NCBI RefSeq assembly: GCF_003308995.1
Contig: NZ_QFFJ01000001.1
Location: 62,001-126,000, forward strand
Reading direction: 5' to 3'
Source of the DNA: Chitinophaga flava
Lineage (GTDB): Bacteria > Bacteroidota > Bacteroidia > Chitinophagales > Chitinophagaceae
DNA: 64,000 nt
A program made the translations under genes and the position numbers. Positions 44,123 through 53,743 of the stretch are shown one piece after another. The notes below the pieces were generated by a model. It had not been told where the DNA came from and searched no databases. It saw only the letters and a list, made by a program, of their open reading frames with translations. The stretch's first letter is position 1. Each line of letters begins with the position of its first letter.

Positions 44123-44674
44123 TCAATAAACTTTATTTTTCAGCAGGTTCCGCAGATCTTTCAGGGCAAGTGCCATGTGTGTTTTCACAGTGGCTTCACT
44201 GATGCCCAGGTAGTTGGCTATTTGCTGGCGGGTATATTGATGCAGATAGCCCAGTTTGAACACCCTTGCCCTAACGGCTGGCAACTGTGCCATCGCATCA
44301 GACAGGTGTTGTTGTAATTCCTTATTCTCCAGAATATCGGTGGGAGGTTCGTAGTCAGGTGGTAATTGCAGGCGTGCAGCCCTCTTACGCATGATTTCGC
44401 TTGAGCGGATATAATTGAGACAACGGTTACGAATACTGATAAAGAGGAAATTTCTGATCGGACCAGTGAGAGCAGCGGATTTGCTCCAGTCCATCTGCCA
44501 GAGGTCTATATAGAATTTCTGGACCAGGTCCTGGGCTTCCGTTTCATGATGAACAATACCATAAGCGACTACAGTCAGCCATTTGCGGTAGGTTGTATAA
44601 ATATAGCCAAATGCGTCCGGATCATGTTCCTTCAGCTTTTGCCATAATATCATATCATTCTCATATCTGTTCAT
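44123..44674 (-). CDS. ECF RNA polymerase sigma-70 factor
   Basis: 183 aa. Region 2: DAFGYIYTTYRKWLTVVAYGIVHHETEAQDLVQKFYIDLW (about 16-55) with the RNAP-binding and -10 contacts. Region 4: LSDAMAQLPAVRARVFKLGYLHQYTRQQIANYLGISEATVKTHMALALKDLR (about 115-166) with a helix-turn-helix. It lies 41 bp upstream of the FecR gene in the same operon. Predicted to direct transcription of the divergent susC-susD operon when FecR is activated. Confidence 0.95.
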   Translation of the reverse strand: MNRYENDMILWQKLKEHDPDAFGYIYTTYRKWLTVVAYGIVHHETEAQDLVQKFYIDLWQMDWSKSAALTGPIRNFLFISIRNRCLNYIRSSEIMRKRAARLQLPPDYEPPTDILENKELQQHLSDAMAQLPAVRARVFKLGYLHQYTRQQIANYLGISEATVKTHMALALKDLRNLLKNKVY

Positions 44675-45151
44675 GGCAGTGTATTCGGTAACGATATATC
44701 AATAATAACAAGGCATACGACGGAAACGTTCATCAAAGAGATAAACAGGTCAGTTACCATAAAGGACTGACATCATTTAAGTGTGGCAATTAAGGCTATT
44801 AAGGGAATGAATGATACTCCTTGTAAGAGCAGTTTTGATTAGTTTCCTTGTTGTAAACCGTGTAACGAGCTAAAGCATATCGTTAATCTTACATGAAAAT
44901 AAGGTATAGCATGGGGTTTTAGGCGAATGGATGAAGATTAAGATGTTAATCAGTTGTTATGAAATCCGAGATGCAAAGAAAACGGGCAAAAATGAATTTA
45001 CATGTTAATTTTCTGTTACCTGCGTAACATTAAGTTAACGTGAAAAAAAAGTTGAGTTGTTAGGCCGGCGGAAATTAATTGTTGTCTTTATAGTAGAAGT
45101 ACCTGATTTTAACATCAACAACAATTCACCAAAACCTATCAACGCATTGTC
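44675..45151. promoter_or_regulatory. Divergent regulatory region, ECF sigma versus susC
   Basis: 477 bp without an ORF. It should contain the ECF-sigma promoter and the susC promoter. TTGTCTTTATAG near 45080 is a possible core element for susC but is not a full match to TAnnTTTG. No clear operator palindrome was seen. Confidence 0.4.
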
Positions 45152-48100
45152 ATGAACATTACACATTTAATGCGCGAAAACTGGCTTCGTAAGCTCATCA
45201 CACTGGTATTCTTTGCCGGTATGCTGCACACCTCCCCACCTGCAAAAGCATCCAGTCAGGGAGAAATGAAAGTCACACTTTCTTTTAAGGACGCCCCTAT
45301 CAGCAAAGTATTCAAGGGTATCGAAAAACAAACAGGGCTGGTATTTTTATATAACACCAATCAGGTGCAGGACTATCGGGTAAGCATATACGTAAAAAAG
45401 GCTTTACTGAATGATGTCCTGAAAGATATCCTTTCTATCAAAGGCATTACCTGGGAATTCAGAACCAAAACAATTGTGTTGAAGCCTGAAAAACCAGCAG
45501 CATCTGTTGGCGCAGCACCGGCAGACTCAGCTGGCAATGCGGTTTCCGGCGTAGTAAGAGATCAGAACGGTGTTCCATTACCCGGAGCATTTATCATTGT
45601 AAAATCAACACAGAAAGGTGCTGTGACTAACGAAAAAGGGAAATTCACCATCGCCAATGTGCCACGTGGTGCTCTTCTTCAGATCAGCTATACCGGGTTT
45701 ACACCTAAGATAGTTAATGCTACAGCAGATCCTATTCAGGTGAGACTCGAAGTGGCCGATAACAGACTGGATGAAACAGTGGTGATGGCTTACGGTACTA
45801 CTTCACGGAGGTTGAATACGGGGAATATTGGCAAGGTAACAGCTGAAGAGATTAGTAGACAGCCGGTGTCTAATCCGTTGGCAGCATTGGAAGGGAAGGT
45901 ACCTGGGGTGTTGGTTACACAGAGCAGCGGAGCACCGGGAGCTTCTGTGAAAGTACAGGTGAGAGGGCAGAATTCATTGATTAACGGGTCGGAGCCATTG
46001 TATATTATAGACGGAATACCATTTGCTCCAAACAATGACAACATCAATAATTTAAACTCAATGCTTGTTCAAAAAGACGGCGGATTAAGTCCATTTAGCA
46101 TGATCAATCCAGCAGACATTGAAAGTATAGAAGTACTGAAAGATGCTGATGCGACGGCTATTTATGGAAGCAGGGGAGCTAATGGGGTTGTTCTCATAAC
46201 AACTAAAAAGGCCAGAGTAGGAAAAACAACCCTCAATGCAAATATCAATACCGGGATTAGCACAGTTGCCAGAATGCTCAATATGATGAACACACCGCAA
46301 TATCTTGCAATGCGCCGGGAAGCATATAAAAACGATGGTCTCACACCAAGTGCTTCGCCCAGCTCTCCTGCATTTGCGCCAGACCTGATGATATGGGACA
46401 CTACGAGATATACAGATGTTCAAAAACTGATTTACGGAGGTACCGCGAAGGTACTAAACGCAGGTCTAACACTTTCGGGAGGCGACGAACAAACTCAGTT
46501 TTCCATAGGAGGTAATTTTCATAGAGAAACAACCGTTTTACCCACCGATGCAGCAGACAATAACTCCTCCATCAAACTATACCTGCATCATACCAACCCC
46601 AATAGAAAACTTAATTTAGCCTTCACTTCACTGGCGACATTTGACAATAACAAACTAATACCTGCAAGTGCAATAAATATACAACTTCCTCCCAATATCC
46701 CGGAGCTCTATGATTCGACAGGACATTTAAACTGGATGAAAGGAGGAGTAACCTTCCAGAATCCAATGGCACCTTTTCTTCAAAAATACAATGCTATTAC
46801 AAATAATTTTCTGAATAACATGACCGTAGATTACAAAATAGCAGAAGGTCTCATCTTTCGTACCAGTGCAGGATTCAATATTATGAACATCAAAGAACAG
46901 CAGATAAAACCTATTGCTTCGTTTGATCCGTCAACCAACCCAACGGGTTCTTCTGTTTATTCAAACAGTAATTTCAAAAGCTGGATCATTGAGCCTCAAA
47001 TAGAATATACCCATTCGTTACTGAAAGGGAAACTAGATGTATTGCTTGGCAGCACCTGGCAGACAAACCAAAGAGACAATGTTTATTTTTCACTAAACGG
47101 CTATACCACGGATAACTTAATTAATTCCATTGGTGCGGCCCCCAATGTAAGCGGCAAATCCTCGGATGAATCCAGATACCGGTATGAGGCATTGTTTATG
47201 CGTATTAACTATGCCTATGCCAACAAATACATACTAAACCTTACAGGTAGAAGAGATGGATCGTCCAGGTTCGGCCCTGATAAGAGGTTTTCCAACTTTG
47301 GTGCAGCGGGTTTGGCCTGGATCTTTACTAATGAGGCATTTTTCAGCCACTATATCAACTTTTTAAGTTATGGTAAAATAAGAGGGAGTTATGGTATCAC
47401 AGGAAATGACCAAATAATAGATTATGGATACCTATCTACCTGGAGCTCTACATTAGCCTATCAAGGAGGGGTAAGTGTCTATCCCGACAATCCGTTTAAC
47501 CCTGGATTTAGCTGGGAGAAAAACAAAAAAATGGAAGTCTCCATGGATTTAGGACTCTGGCACGATAGAATACTTTTATCAACAGCCTTTTTCAAAAACA
47601 ATAGCAGTAATCAACTCGTTAGTTACAGACTTCCTTCACAAACAGGATTTTCTTCAATTACCAAAAATCTCCCAGCTCTTATTGTAAATAAAGGATGGGA
47701 ATTTGAATTAACCCTGAAAGTCATCAACACTAAACAGCTCAGATGGAACATCCAGTCCAATCTGACAGTTCCATCAAATACACTGGTAAGTTTCCCATCA
47801 CTTGAAACATCTCCATATGCTAGTACATATCAAATTGGGAAATCAATCAATATGATAAATCAATTAAAATACACAGGTGTCGATCCTAAAACCGGGCTAT
47901 ATACCTTTGAAGATCTTAATAAGGATAATATAATCGACTACAAAGATTACCAATATATTGGGAGAACCAATCCTGATTATTATGGTTCTATAGGAAGTGA
48001 GCTTGTTTACAGAAGATTCCAGTTAAATATTATGTTTAGCTTCAGGAAGCAGCTTGGAAGAAACACACAGGCTTCCATCTATTCATACAACTACTATCCG

Positions 48101-48460
48101 GGATTAATGTATAATCAGCCAACCGCAGTCTTTGACAGATGGAGGGAGTCCGGTGAAAATGCTACTTATGAAAAATTCACTGCCACCATTGGCAGCGATG
48201 CTTATAAACAGGGATCATTATTTGCGACATCAAGCGGCATGTATAGCGATGCCTCATTTATAAGGCTAAAAAACGTTTCACTTAGTTACACTTTTCCTGA
48301 TAATTATCTAAAGGCCGTTAAATTAAAAGGAGGAAAAGTCTTTATACAAGGGCAAAACCTTTTCACTATAACAAAATTCCTGGGAGATCCGGAGACACAA
48401 AATCTCTTCGGTATTCCGCCATTAAAAACGATCGCAGGCGGATTACAAATAACATTGTAG
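45152..48460 (+). CDS. SusC/RagA family TonB-linked outer-membrane transporter with STN domain
   Basis: 1102 aa. Signal region (1-34), STN domain (about 35-105; VTLSFKDAPISKVFKGIEKQTGLVFLYNT), carboxypeptidase-regulatory-like domain (about 125-205; VSGVVRDQNGVPLPGAFIIVKS), then the SusC plug with IDGIPFAPNNDN and LKDADATAIYGSRGANGVVLITTKK (about 328-352) and a 22-strand barrel. The STN domain marks it as a signalling receptor that can talk to FecR. Base composition changes near 46000: the STN/plug part looks like the flanking genome, while the barrel is AT-rich like everything downstream to about 57 kb, which suggests recombination within the gene. Confidence 0.95.
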   Translation: MNITHLMRENWLRKLITLVFFAGMLHTSPPAKASSQGEMKVTLSFKDAPISKVFKGIEKQTGLVFLYNTNQVQDYRVSIYVKKALLNDVLKDILSIKGITWEFRTKTIVLKPEKPAASVGAAPADSAGNAVSGVVRDQNGVPLPGAFIIVKSTQKGAVTNEKGKFTIANVPRGALLQISYTGFTPKIVNATADPIQVRLEVADNRLDETVVMAYGTTSRRLNTGNIGKVTAEEISRQPVSNPLAALEGKVPGVLVTQSSGAPGASVKVQVRGQNSLINGSEPLYIIDGIPFAPNNDNINNLNSMLVQKDGGLSPFSMINPADIESIEVLKDADATAIYGSRGANGVVLITTKKARVGKTTLNANINTGISTVARMLNMMNTPQYLAMRREAYKNDGLTPSASPSSPAFAPDLMIWDTTRYTDVQKLIYGGTAKVLNAGLTLSGGDEQTQFSIGGNFHRETTVLPTDAADNNSSIKLYLHHTNPNRKLNLAFTSLATFDNNKLIPASAINIQLPPNIPELYDSTGHLNWMKGGVTFQNPMAPFLQKYNAITNNFLNNMTVDYKIAEGLIFRTSAGFNIMNIKEQQIKPIASFDPSTNPTGSSVYSNSNFKSWIIEPQIEYTHSLLKGKLDVLLGSTWQTNQRDNVYFSLNGYTTDNLINSIGAAPNVSGKSSDESRYRYEALFMRINYAYANKYILNLTGRRDGSSRFGPDKRFSNFGAAGLAWIFTNEAFFSHYINFLSYGKIRGSYGITGNDQIIDYGYLSTWSSTLAYQGGVSVYPDNPFNPGFSWEKNKKMEVSMDLGLWHDRILLSTAFFKNNSSNQLVSYRLPSQTGFSSITKNLPALIVNKGWEFELTLKVINTKQLRWNIQSNLTVPSNTLVSFPSLETSPYASTYQIGKSINMINQLKYTGVDPKTGLYTFEDLNKDNIIDYKDYQYIGRTNPDYYGSIGSELVYRRFQLNIMFSFRKQLGRNTQASIYSYNYYPGLMYNQPTAVFDRWRESGENATYEKFTATIGSDAYKQGSLFATSSGMYSDASFIRLKNVSLSYTFPDNYLKAVKLKGGKVFIQGQNLFTITKFLGDPETQNLFGIPPLKTIAGGLQITL

Positions 48461-48507
48461 CCAGGAAAGTAAATAATATATAAACCAAATACTTTAATCT
48501 ATAATAT

Positions 48508-49965
48508 ATGAAAGTCTGCATCTATTATATGAGTTTTTTGTCCATAAAATCATTTTGGAAAAAGAGCTTTTCCCAAACTATGGTTGGGTTATATCTCTGG
48601 TTACTATTCTCTTTAGCGGCCTGTAACAAATTTGTTGAGGTAGATACTCCCGGCAATAAAATTACAACACAGCAACTCTTCAATGATGATGCCAGTGCTA
48701 CTACCGCGGTTGCTGGTTTATATTCAAGGATATCATCCTCTTTTCTGACTATTGGTTCAGGAGGAACCACTATTTATACCGGTCTCTCCTCTGACGAATT
48801 GATTAGTAGCGTAAATACTCCTGATCTCAAAGAGTTTCAAACAAATTCTATCTCAAGTACTAACTCAACTAACCAAAATGCCTTTTGGCGTCCGGCATAT
48901 CTATCCATTTATCAGGCTAATGCTTGCATAGAAGGGCTTACTGCCAGCAATGGGATGTCCCCTAGAATTAAAAACCAATTACTAGGAGAATGTAAAGTAG
49001 TCCGGAGTTTATTCTATTTCTATCTAATTCAGTTGTATGGAGATGTTCCACTGATCACTAAAACGGATTATAATACTACGTCCGTACAAGGAAGAAATTC
49101 CGTCAACGACATTTATGGACTTATTATTAACGATCTGACCGATGCCAAAAATCTTCTGGCCGAAAACTACCCTTCAGATGGGAGACTCAGGCCTAATAGC
49201 TACACCGCAGCGGCACTCCTTGCAAGAGTTTATCTATTTACCGGAAATTGGAAATTGGCAGAAACGGAAGCCAACAATATTATTAATTCTCCTAAATATA
49301 TTCTTCAGAGCGATTTAAACAAAGTTTTCCTATCAACCAGCAATGAGGCTATCTGGCAAATGGCATCTGTAGTAGGAGGAATCAATACAAGAGAAGGCTC
49401 AACTTTTCTAACAACAAGCCCCCTGGTCATACCGGTTTATCTTATTAGTGATCAGTTATTAAATGCATTTGAACCGGGTGATCCGAGAAAAAGTGCCTGG
49501 ATAGGTTCTAAAACTATAACCAACCAAACCTATTACTTTCCATTTAAATACAAGGTACCTTTTTCCTTTAGTTCTGTCATAACAGAGCACTATATGGTTC
49601 TTCGGTTAGCAGAACAATACCTTATTCGGGCTGAAGCCAGAATAAGACAGGGAAAAACAGATGATGGCATAGGTGATTTAAACGTACTGAGGAAAAGAGC
49701 AAGAGGTACCAATAATGCTGTCCTACCTGATCTTCCTATGGGACTTCCACAAGATCAGGCACTTTCATCTGTTTTAAAGGAAAGGAGAATTGAACTAATG
49801 ATGGAATGGGGTAGCAGATGGTTTGATCTAAAGAGATTTCATTTATGTAATACAATATTAAAACCTATAAAACCAGCCTGGCAAGATACAGATACACTAT
49901 TTCCAGTACCCAACCAGGAAATTCTGCTGAATAAAAATTTAACTCAAAACAATGGATATAATTAA
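48508..49965 (+). CDS. SusD/RagB family surface lipoprotein
   Basis: 485 aa, 47 bp after susC. Lipoprotein signal ending LFSLAACNKFVEVDTP (Cys about 39), a long n-region with a possible later start. Visible SusD features: ATTAVAGLYSRI (N-terminal helix), YLSIYQANACIEGL, ARSLFYFYLIQLYGDVPLIT, the tetratricopeptide-like scaffold, and the C-terminal ELMMEWGSRWFDLKRF with VPNQEILLN. It forms the ligand-capturing lid on SusC. The ligand is probably a peptide or glycan; no glycoside hydrolase accompanies the pair. Confidence 0.94.
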   Translation: MKVCIYYMSFLSIKSFWKKSFSQTMVGLYLWLLFSLAACNKFVEVDTPGNKITTQQLFNDDASATTAVAGLYSRISSSFLTIGSGGTTIYTGLSSDELISSVNTPDLKEFQTNSISSTNSTNQNAFWRPAYLSIYQANACIEGLTASNGMSPRIKNQLLGECKVVRSLFYFYLIQLYGDVPLITKTDYNTTSVQGRNSVNDIYGLIINDLTDAKNLLAENYPSDGRLRPNSYTAAALLARVYLFTGNWKLAETEANNIINSPKYILQSDLNKVFLSTSNEAIWQMASVVGGINTREGSTFLTTSPLVIPVYLISDQLLNAFEPGDPRKSAWIGSKTITNQTYYFPFKYKVPFSFSSVITEHYMVLRLAEQYLIRAEARIRQGKTDDGIGDLNVLRKRARGTNNAVLPDLPMGLPQDQALSSVLKERRIELMMEWGSRWFDLKRFHLCNTILKPIKPAWQDTDTLFPVPNQEILLNKNLTQNNGYN

Positions 49966-50002
49966 TAATAATTTTATTCAAAGGTCACCTAAATTTAGAA
50001 AA

Positions 50003-51271
50003 ATGAACCATTTCCTCGCTTTTTTGATTCCTTTTTTCATTAATTGTCAACTATATTATAGTGCCAGTGCTCAAAAGGTAAACATTGGAGAAAAATGTCC
50101 GGATGTAAAATTAAAATTGATAAACTACTCTTCAAAAGAAGCTAGTTTATTAACTGCATTCAATGACAAACCTTTGATAATAGATTTTTGGAATACGCAC
50201 TGTGCTCCATGTATTGCGCTTATACCTCAGTTAGACTCTCTTCAAAAGGCATATAAAAACCAGTTTAATGTACTTCTCGTCACCAGTGAAAAAGAAGAAG
50301 CCATAAAATCGTTTCTTAAAAAAAATGAAACCCTAAAATCACTTAAGTTACCGATTGTATATGCTGCAGACACTATAAGAAACATGTTTCCTCATTTCGG
50401 GGAGCCACATGACGTATGGATAGACAAAGCCGGCGTTGTACAGGCCATCACCAACATGTATGAACTTCTTCCTGAAAATTTTGAAAAATTCATTCATGGG
50501 AATGCATTAAATCTTCGGGAAAAAAAAGAAATGTTAGACGAAGAAACGCTTATCGGAAAACCACTACTGATTGTGGATGAAGAAAAAAATTCAGGAAAAA
50601 ACAAATTATATTATTCCTGGATGGGAACCTACAATCCCTTGGTACCATCTATGACACTCTCAGATTTCAAAATTAAAGGAGCACGTAAACTTATATGTCA
50701 GAATTTCAGCGCTACTGTGTTGTATAAGATTGCATATAGTATGTATAAAGACAATGGGCCGATAGAAATAATATATGCATGCAAAGACTCACTCAGATTA
50801 ATTGATAATAATAGAACCGGGGACAATCGGTTTTGTTTCGAAATTTACATGAGAGACTCATCTGAAACTGATGATAAAATCAAAACACAAATGCAAAAGG
50901 AATTGGACCGTTTTTTTAATCTAAAAAGTATCATTAAAAAAGAGAATGTAAGCAAACCATGTTATGTGCTTACCAGGCTAAAAAATAATGAAAATTTCAA
51001 AAATAAAGATAATGCTCGTGCTGATCGCACTGATAAAGACAACAACATCATTCTCAAAAACGTGCCAATACAAGGTTTCATTGCATCACGTATATACGCT
51101 ATCTTATCACATGACATGATTAATGAAACAGGATACCGTGGAGGCCTAGATCTGGTACTTCCCAATACCACTGACGTTTCCAAAATCAAACAAAGTTTAA
51201 ATCAATATGGATTAGATATAAATCTGGAAGTGAGAAGTGATAACACCGTAGTCCTTCAGGATATACAATAA
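50003..51271 (+). CDS. Thioredoxin-fold TlpA-like protein with C-terminal extension
   Basis: About 422 aa from the ATG at 50003; the ATG at 49952 overlaps susD and lacks a signal peptide. Signal peptide NHFLAFLIPFFINCQLYYSASAQ, then TlpA/redoxin domain (about 25-165): FNDKPLIIDFWNTHCAPCIALIPQLDSLQKAY with the active site CAPC. The C-terminal half is unlike thioredoxins; its last 80 residues (DMINETGYRGGLDLVLPN, YGLDINLEVRSDNTVVLQD) resemble the DUF3738 end. SusC-SusD-TlpA sets recur in Bacteroidota. Predicted periplasmic thiol-disulfide protein acting on proteins or imported peptides; its substrates may include the Cys-bearing array encoded next to it. Confidence 0.85.
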   Translation: MNHFLAFLIPFFINCQLYYSASAQKVNIGEKCPDVKLKLINYSSKEASLLTAFNDKPLIIDFWNTHCAPCIALIPQLDSLQKAYKNQFNVLLVTSEKEEAIKSFLKKNETLKSLKLPIVYAADTIRNMFPHFGEPHDVWIDKAGVVQAITNMYELLPENFEKFIHGNALNLREKKEMLDEETLIGKPLLIVDEEKNSGKNKLYYSWMGTYNPLVPSMTLSDFKIKGARKLICQNFSATVLYKIAYSMYKDNGPIEIIYACKDSLRLIDNNRTGDNRFCFEIYMRDSSETDDKIKTQMQKELDRFFNLKSIIKKENVSKPCYVLTRLKNNENFKNKDNARADRTDKDNNIILKNVPIQGFIASRIYAILSHDMINETGYRGGLDLVLPNTTDVSKIKQSLNQYGLDINLEVRSDNTVVLQDIQ

Positions 51272-51294
51272 CATTCTTAAGGACCAAAGTAATA

Positions 51295-51336
51295 TTTACT
51301 GGAGGAGACAGTTTTTTGTCTGTCTCCTCCAGTAAA
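51295..51336. terminator. 17-bp perfect hairpin after tlpA
   Basis: TTTACTGGAGGAGACAG (51295-51311) and its complement (51320-51336) around a loop of TTTTTTGT. There is no clear T-run after the plus-strand stem, so it may be an mRNA-stabilising stem rather than a simple terminator. Confidence 0.65.
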
Positions 51337-51575
51337 AAAATCATGTCTGAAATATTGTAAAAGATCTGCCCGGCCATGTACAGCGCAAGCAGAAAACAGA
51401 CAACATTTCATCATAACCACACACTTGCATAACAGTACTTTTACCGATATGACTATAACATAGACCCTCGTTCCTTGTACAACAATTATATTCTGCAAAA
51501 GCCTATGGGAATTTTATTCGCAGTTGCATAACTCCACCTATACCAACAACAGCCACAATAGTAGATAAATAAGTT

Positions 51576-51603
51576 CCGCTATCTCCTTTTAAAAAGGTGA
51601 TAG
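51576..51603 (-). terminator. Terminator-like element after peptide gene 1
   Basis: CTATC-T-CCTTTT and its near-complement with one mismatch. It shares AAAAGGAGATAGCGG (minus strand) with the hairpin after peptide gene 4, so the 3' flanks were probably duplicated with the genes. Confidence 0.55.
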
Positions 51604-51873
51604 TCAAGGTTTGAATAGAGTAACCGATGGTAGACCTGGGTGAGTACCACGCAAGCAACAGTTGAGATTAACCAAATTACATCCTGAAAAACGTTCAGCA
51701 GTTGCAACAGTAGTATTACCGTAAATAACCCCACTACCTGGTTCACAACTATACCAATTGTAAGTTTGGCCCGCCCGGGATGAATTTGAATCATTGTGAA
51801 TGGTGGTTGCATATGCGCCACCAATACCGGCTACAGCTGACAGCGCTGCGAAAGCTACTTTAATCTTTTTCAT
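51604..51873 (-). CDS. Small secreted peptide, array member 1 (DUF6520-like)
   Basis: 89 aa. N-terminus MKKIKVAFAALSAVAGIGGAYA is a signal peptide with cleavage likely after AYA, shared with the other copies. The mature part has the family's TYNWY motif, a TTVATAERF stretch, then C-x7-C: GCNLVNLNCCLRGTHPGLP, ending VTLFKP. This copy carries extra Cys (one in CEPGSG and a CC pair). The pattern recalls short DUF6520-type exported proteins of Bacteroidota; that assignment is from memory and unsure. Last gene of the array on the minus strand. Function unknown; candidate precursor peptide or exported substrate. Confidence 0.75.
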   Translation of the reverse strand: MKKIKVAFAALSAVAGIGGAYATTIHNDSNSSRAGQTYNWYSCEPGSGVIYGNTTVATAERFSGCNLVNLNCCLRGTHPGLPSVTLFKP

Positions 51874-51955
51874 AAATAAAATTGTTTATAAGTTAGGTTC
51901 ATTAAAAGAATAATTATTTAGGATTCAGATGCCTCTCCAGTATGGAGATCAATAC

Positions 51956-52193
51956 TCATGGGATAAATAAAATAACAGGAACTACACGTATAGAAGTATC
52001 TCTCAGGCGGAAGAAAACCCGGTCCACACTGAAAACCTCGAAACAATTTCATTAATTATAGCAATGTAAACAATTCTCACATTAAGAGTATGCCAATTAT
52101 AAGTTCGAGCTACGAGATATTTGATTCACTTTGATAGGCACCACCATCTGCAATAGTTAATAGTATAGCGAACTCTACTTCAATTTTCAACAT
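51956..52193 (-). pseudogene. Decayed array member, copy A
   Basis: From ATG 52193, MLKIEVEFAILLTIADGGAY aligns with the array leader and reaches a stop after SESNIS. The next frame continues VARTYNWHTLNVRIVYIA, matching the TYTWRT and VVYTSTT region, and a third frame gives LRDTSIRVVPVILFIP, matching CLRGT-PG-P-VTLF. At least two frameshifts, and the second conserved Cys is lost. Clearly a relic of the same family. Confidence 0.8.
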
Positions 52194-52224
52194 AAATCTC
52201 TTCAAAATTTACAACTCTCAAGCA

Positions 52225-52494
52225 TTACAGATGGGAAAACAAAGTAACAGGAGGAATACCAGGGGCTGTGCCACGTAAGCAGGGAATCGCAACATCCCCA
52301 GTACAATCTGACAGAAATCTAGCTGCTGACACGGTGGTACTAGTATAAACCACTTTACCAACAATAATAGTACGCCAAGTGTAAGTTTGGGCCACACGGA
52401 ATGAACTTGATTCACTTGGATGCATGGTTGCATAAGCGCCACCAATACCAGCCACAGCTGAAAGTGATGCGAAAGCAATTTTAATCTTTTTCAT
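52225..52494 (-). CDS. Small secreted peptide, array member 2 (DUF6520-like)
   Basis: 89 aa: leader MKKIKIAFASLSAVAGIGGAYA, then ESSSFRVAQTYTWRTIIVGKVVYTSTT, a C-x7-C unit (DCTGDVAIPCLRGTAPGIP) and VTLFSHL. Same architecture as the other copies: exported, about 65 residues when mature, two conserved Cys that could form one disulfide and many Thr/Ser. It lies between two decayed copies, which shows the array gains and loses members. Confidence 0.75.
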   Translation of the reverse strand: MKKIKIAFASLSAVAGIGGAYATMHPSESSSFRVAQTYTWRTIIVGKVVYTSTTVSAARFLSDCTGDVAIPCLRGTAPGIPPVTLFSHL

Positions 52495-52731
52495 AGTGAC
52501 AATTATTTATACCTAACTGAAAAATTATTCTATAGAACATCGATTCGCTGTAAAAACAGAATTATTTTCTAAACAACAAACTGCATGTATGCCTGGTATA
52601 GTGTACCTGCATGCAAACCTTACCTGCAATTGCAGAACAAGTAATTCCGGAAACTGAAATGGTAGAAATAAAAACTATTTTCCATTCTTATAGCATAAAC
52701 AAACATCAAAGATAGACAGTACCTATTTATC

Positions 52732-53041
52732 TCATTTGGGAGAAGGTAACATTGAATCAGGTCTAAATATTGTAACACAGGTTACACCTATTGGTGTTCT
52801 ACATAAGCAGATAATAACACCGTTTTTAGAACACCCAAACACCGTTCTCTACAGTAACAAGAGTCATCGCAGCGTAAACAACACCAAGGCCACTTGCATG
52901 CCAGATATAATTTTGGTTGATACGATATAAATTTGATTCATCTTGACATATGGCATGATAAGCTACATTCAATACATTCAATACCTTCAACAGCTGACAA
53001 TATTGTAAAATAATTCTAATTTTTTTTCTCCAATTAGACAT
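52732..53041 (-). pseudogene. Decayed array member, copy B
   Basis: The first frame (to 52826) has NWRKKIRIILQYCQLL at the leader position, then YIWHASGLGVVYAAMTLVTVEN matching the TYTW to TTVATAE region, and stops at WVF. A second frame gives GCSKNGVIICLCRTPIGVTC followed by VTIFRP, matching the C-x7-C-LRGT-PG-VTLF end. One frameshift and a damaged leader. Confidence 0.8.
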
Positions 53042-53094
53042 AGGTGGTTGGATAACTATTTCTTACACCAAAAAATATACCTAATAAAAAAACA

Positions 53095-53346
53095 TCATCT
53101 TTTAAATAATGTAACATTCGGTATACCTTGCGCAGTGCCACGCAAGCAAACGTATCCAACGAGCTCAGGACAAGCACTTCTGGCCGGTAAAATAGTAGAC
53201 CTAAAAGCTAGCTGCCCATCAGGTGTATACCAATTGTAAGTATTAATATCTACTTTTCCGGAAATGACCTGATGAGTGGTGGCATAAGCACCACCAATAC
53301 CTATCAAGGCTCCTAAGGCAGAAAATGCCACTTTAGTCTTTTTCAT
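53095..53346 (-). CDS. Small secreted peptide, array member 3 (DUF6520-like)
   Basis: 83 aa from the ATG at 53346, preferred over 53367 because it aligns with the other leaders and has AAAGGAGA upstream, a strong ribosome-binding-like site unusual in this phylum. Leader MKKTKVAFSALGALIGIGGAYA, then NTYNWYTPDGQLAFRSTI, C-x7-C (ACPELVGYVCLRGTAQGIP) and VTLFKR. The most diverged intact copy. Confidence 0.72.
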   Translation of the reverse strand: MKKTKVAFSALGALIGIGGAYATTHQVISGKVDINTYNWYTPDGQLAFRSTILPARSACPELVGYVCLRGTAQGIPNVTLFKR

Positions 53347-53428
53347 AAGTTTTATCTCCTTTAACACCTAATTTTTCTAAACCACTAATAAAAACTTAAC
53401 AAATAGTTCTCTATAGTTTCAACAAACA

Positions 53429-53462
53429 TCAAAAGGAGATAGCTCCCGCTATCTCCTTTTGA
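53429..53462 (-). terminator. Terminator after peptide gene 4
   Basis: A 15-bp perfect stem (TCAAAAGGAGATAGC, 53429-53443, with 53448-53462) and a 4-nt loop, 11 bp past the stop codon of gene 4. Part of the arm recurs after peptide gene 1. Confidence 0.75.
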
Positions 53463-53473
53463 AAAAATAATAC

Positions 53474-53743
53474 TCAAGGTTTATATAATGTAAATACAGG
53501 CACACCTGGCGAAGTTCCACGTAAGCAAGGCACAAGAGTAGAACCAGTACAGCCTGACAGAACTTTAGCTGTTGCTACAGTGGTATGTGTATAAAGAGTT
53601 ATGTTGTTAGAAGGTTGAACAACAGTACGCCAAGTGTAAGTTTGAGCTATACGAGATGATTCACCTTGATGTGTGGTTGCATAAGCACCACCAATACCAG
53701 CAACAGCTGATAATGCTGCGAAAGCAATTTTAATCCTTTTCAT
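53474..53743 (-). CDS. Small secreted peptide, array member 4 (DUF6520-like)
   Basis: 89 aa: leader MKRIKIAFAALSAVAGIGGAYA, then GESSRIAQTYTWRTVVQPS, HTTVATAKVLS, C-x7-C (GCTGSTLVPCLRGTSPGVP) and FTLYKP. It is the first array gene after the modification-type genes, 85 bp downstream of the MauE-like gene in the same direction, so it can be read from their transcript. It is the copy closest to a consensus of the set. Confidence 0.75.
   Translation of the reverse strand: MKRIKIAFAALSAVAGIGGAYATTHQGESSRIAQTYTWRTVVQPSNNITLYTHTTVATAKVLSGCTGSTLVPCLRGTSPGVPVFTLYKP

Larger units (their letters stand above)
51272..51603. other. Intergenic region with strong hairpin between tlpA and the peptide array
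   Basis: 332 bp between convergent genes, without a supported ORF. It contains a 17-bp perfect hairpin (51295-51336) and the peptide array's shared 3' element near 51576-51603. Confidence 0.6.
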
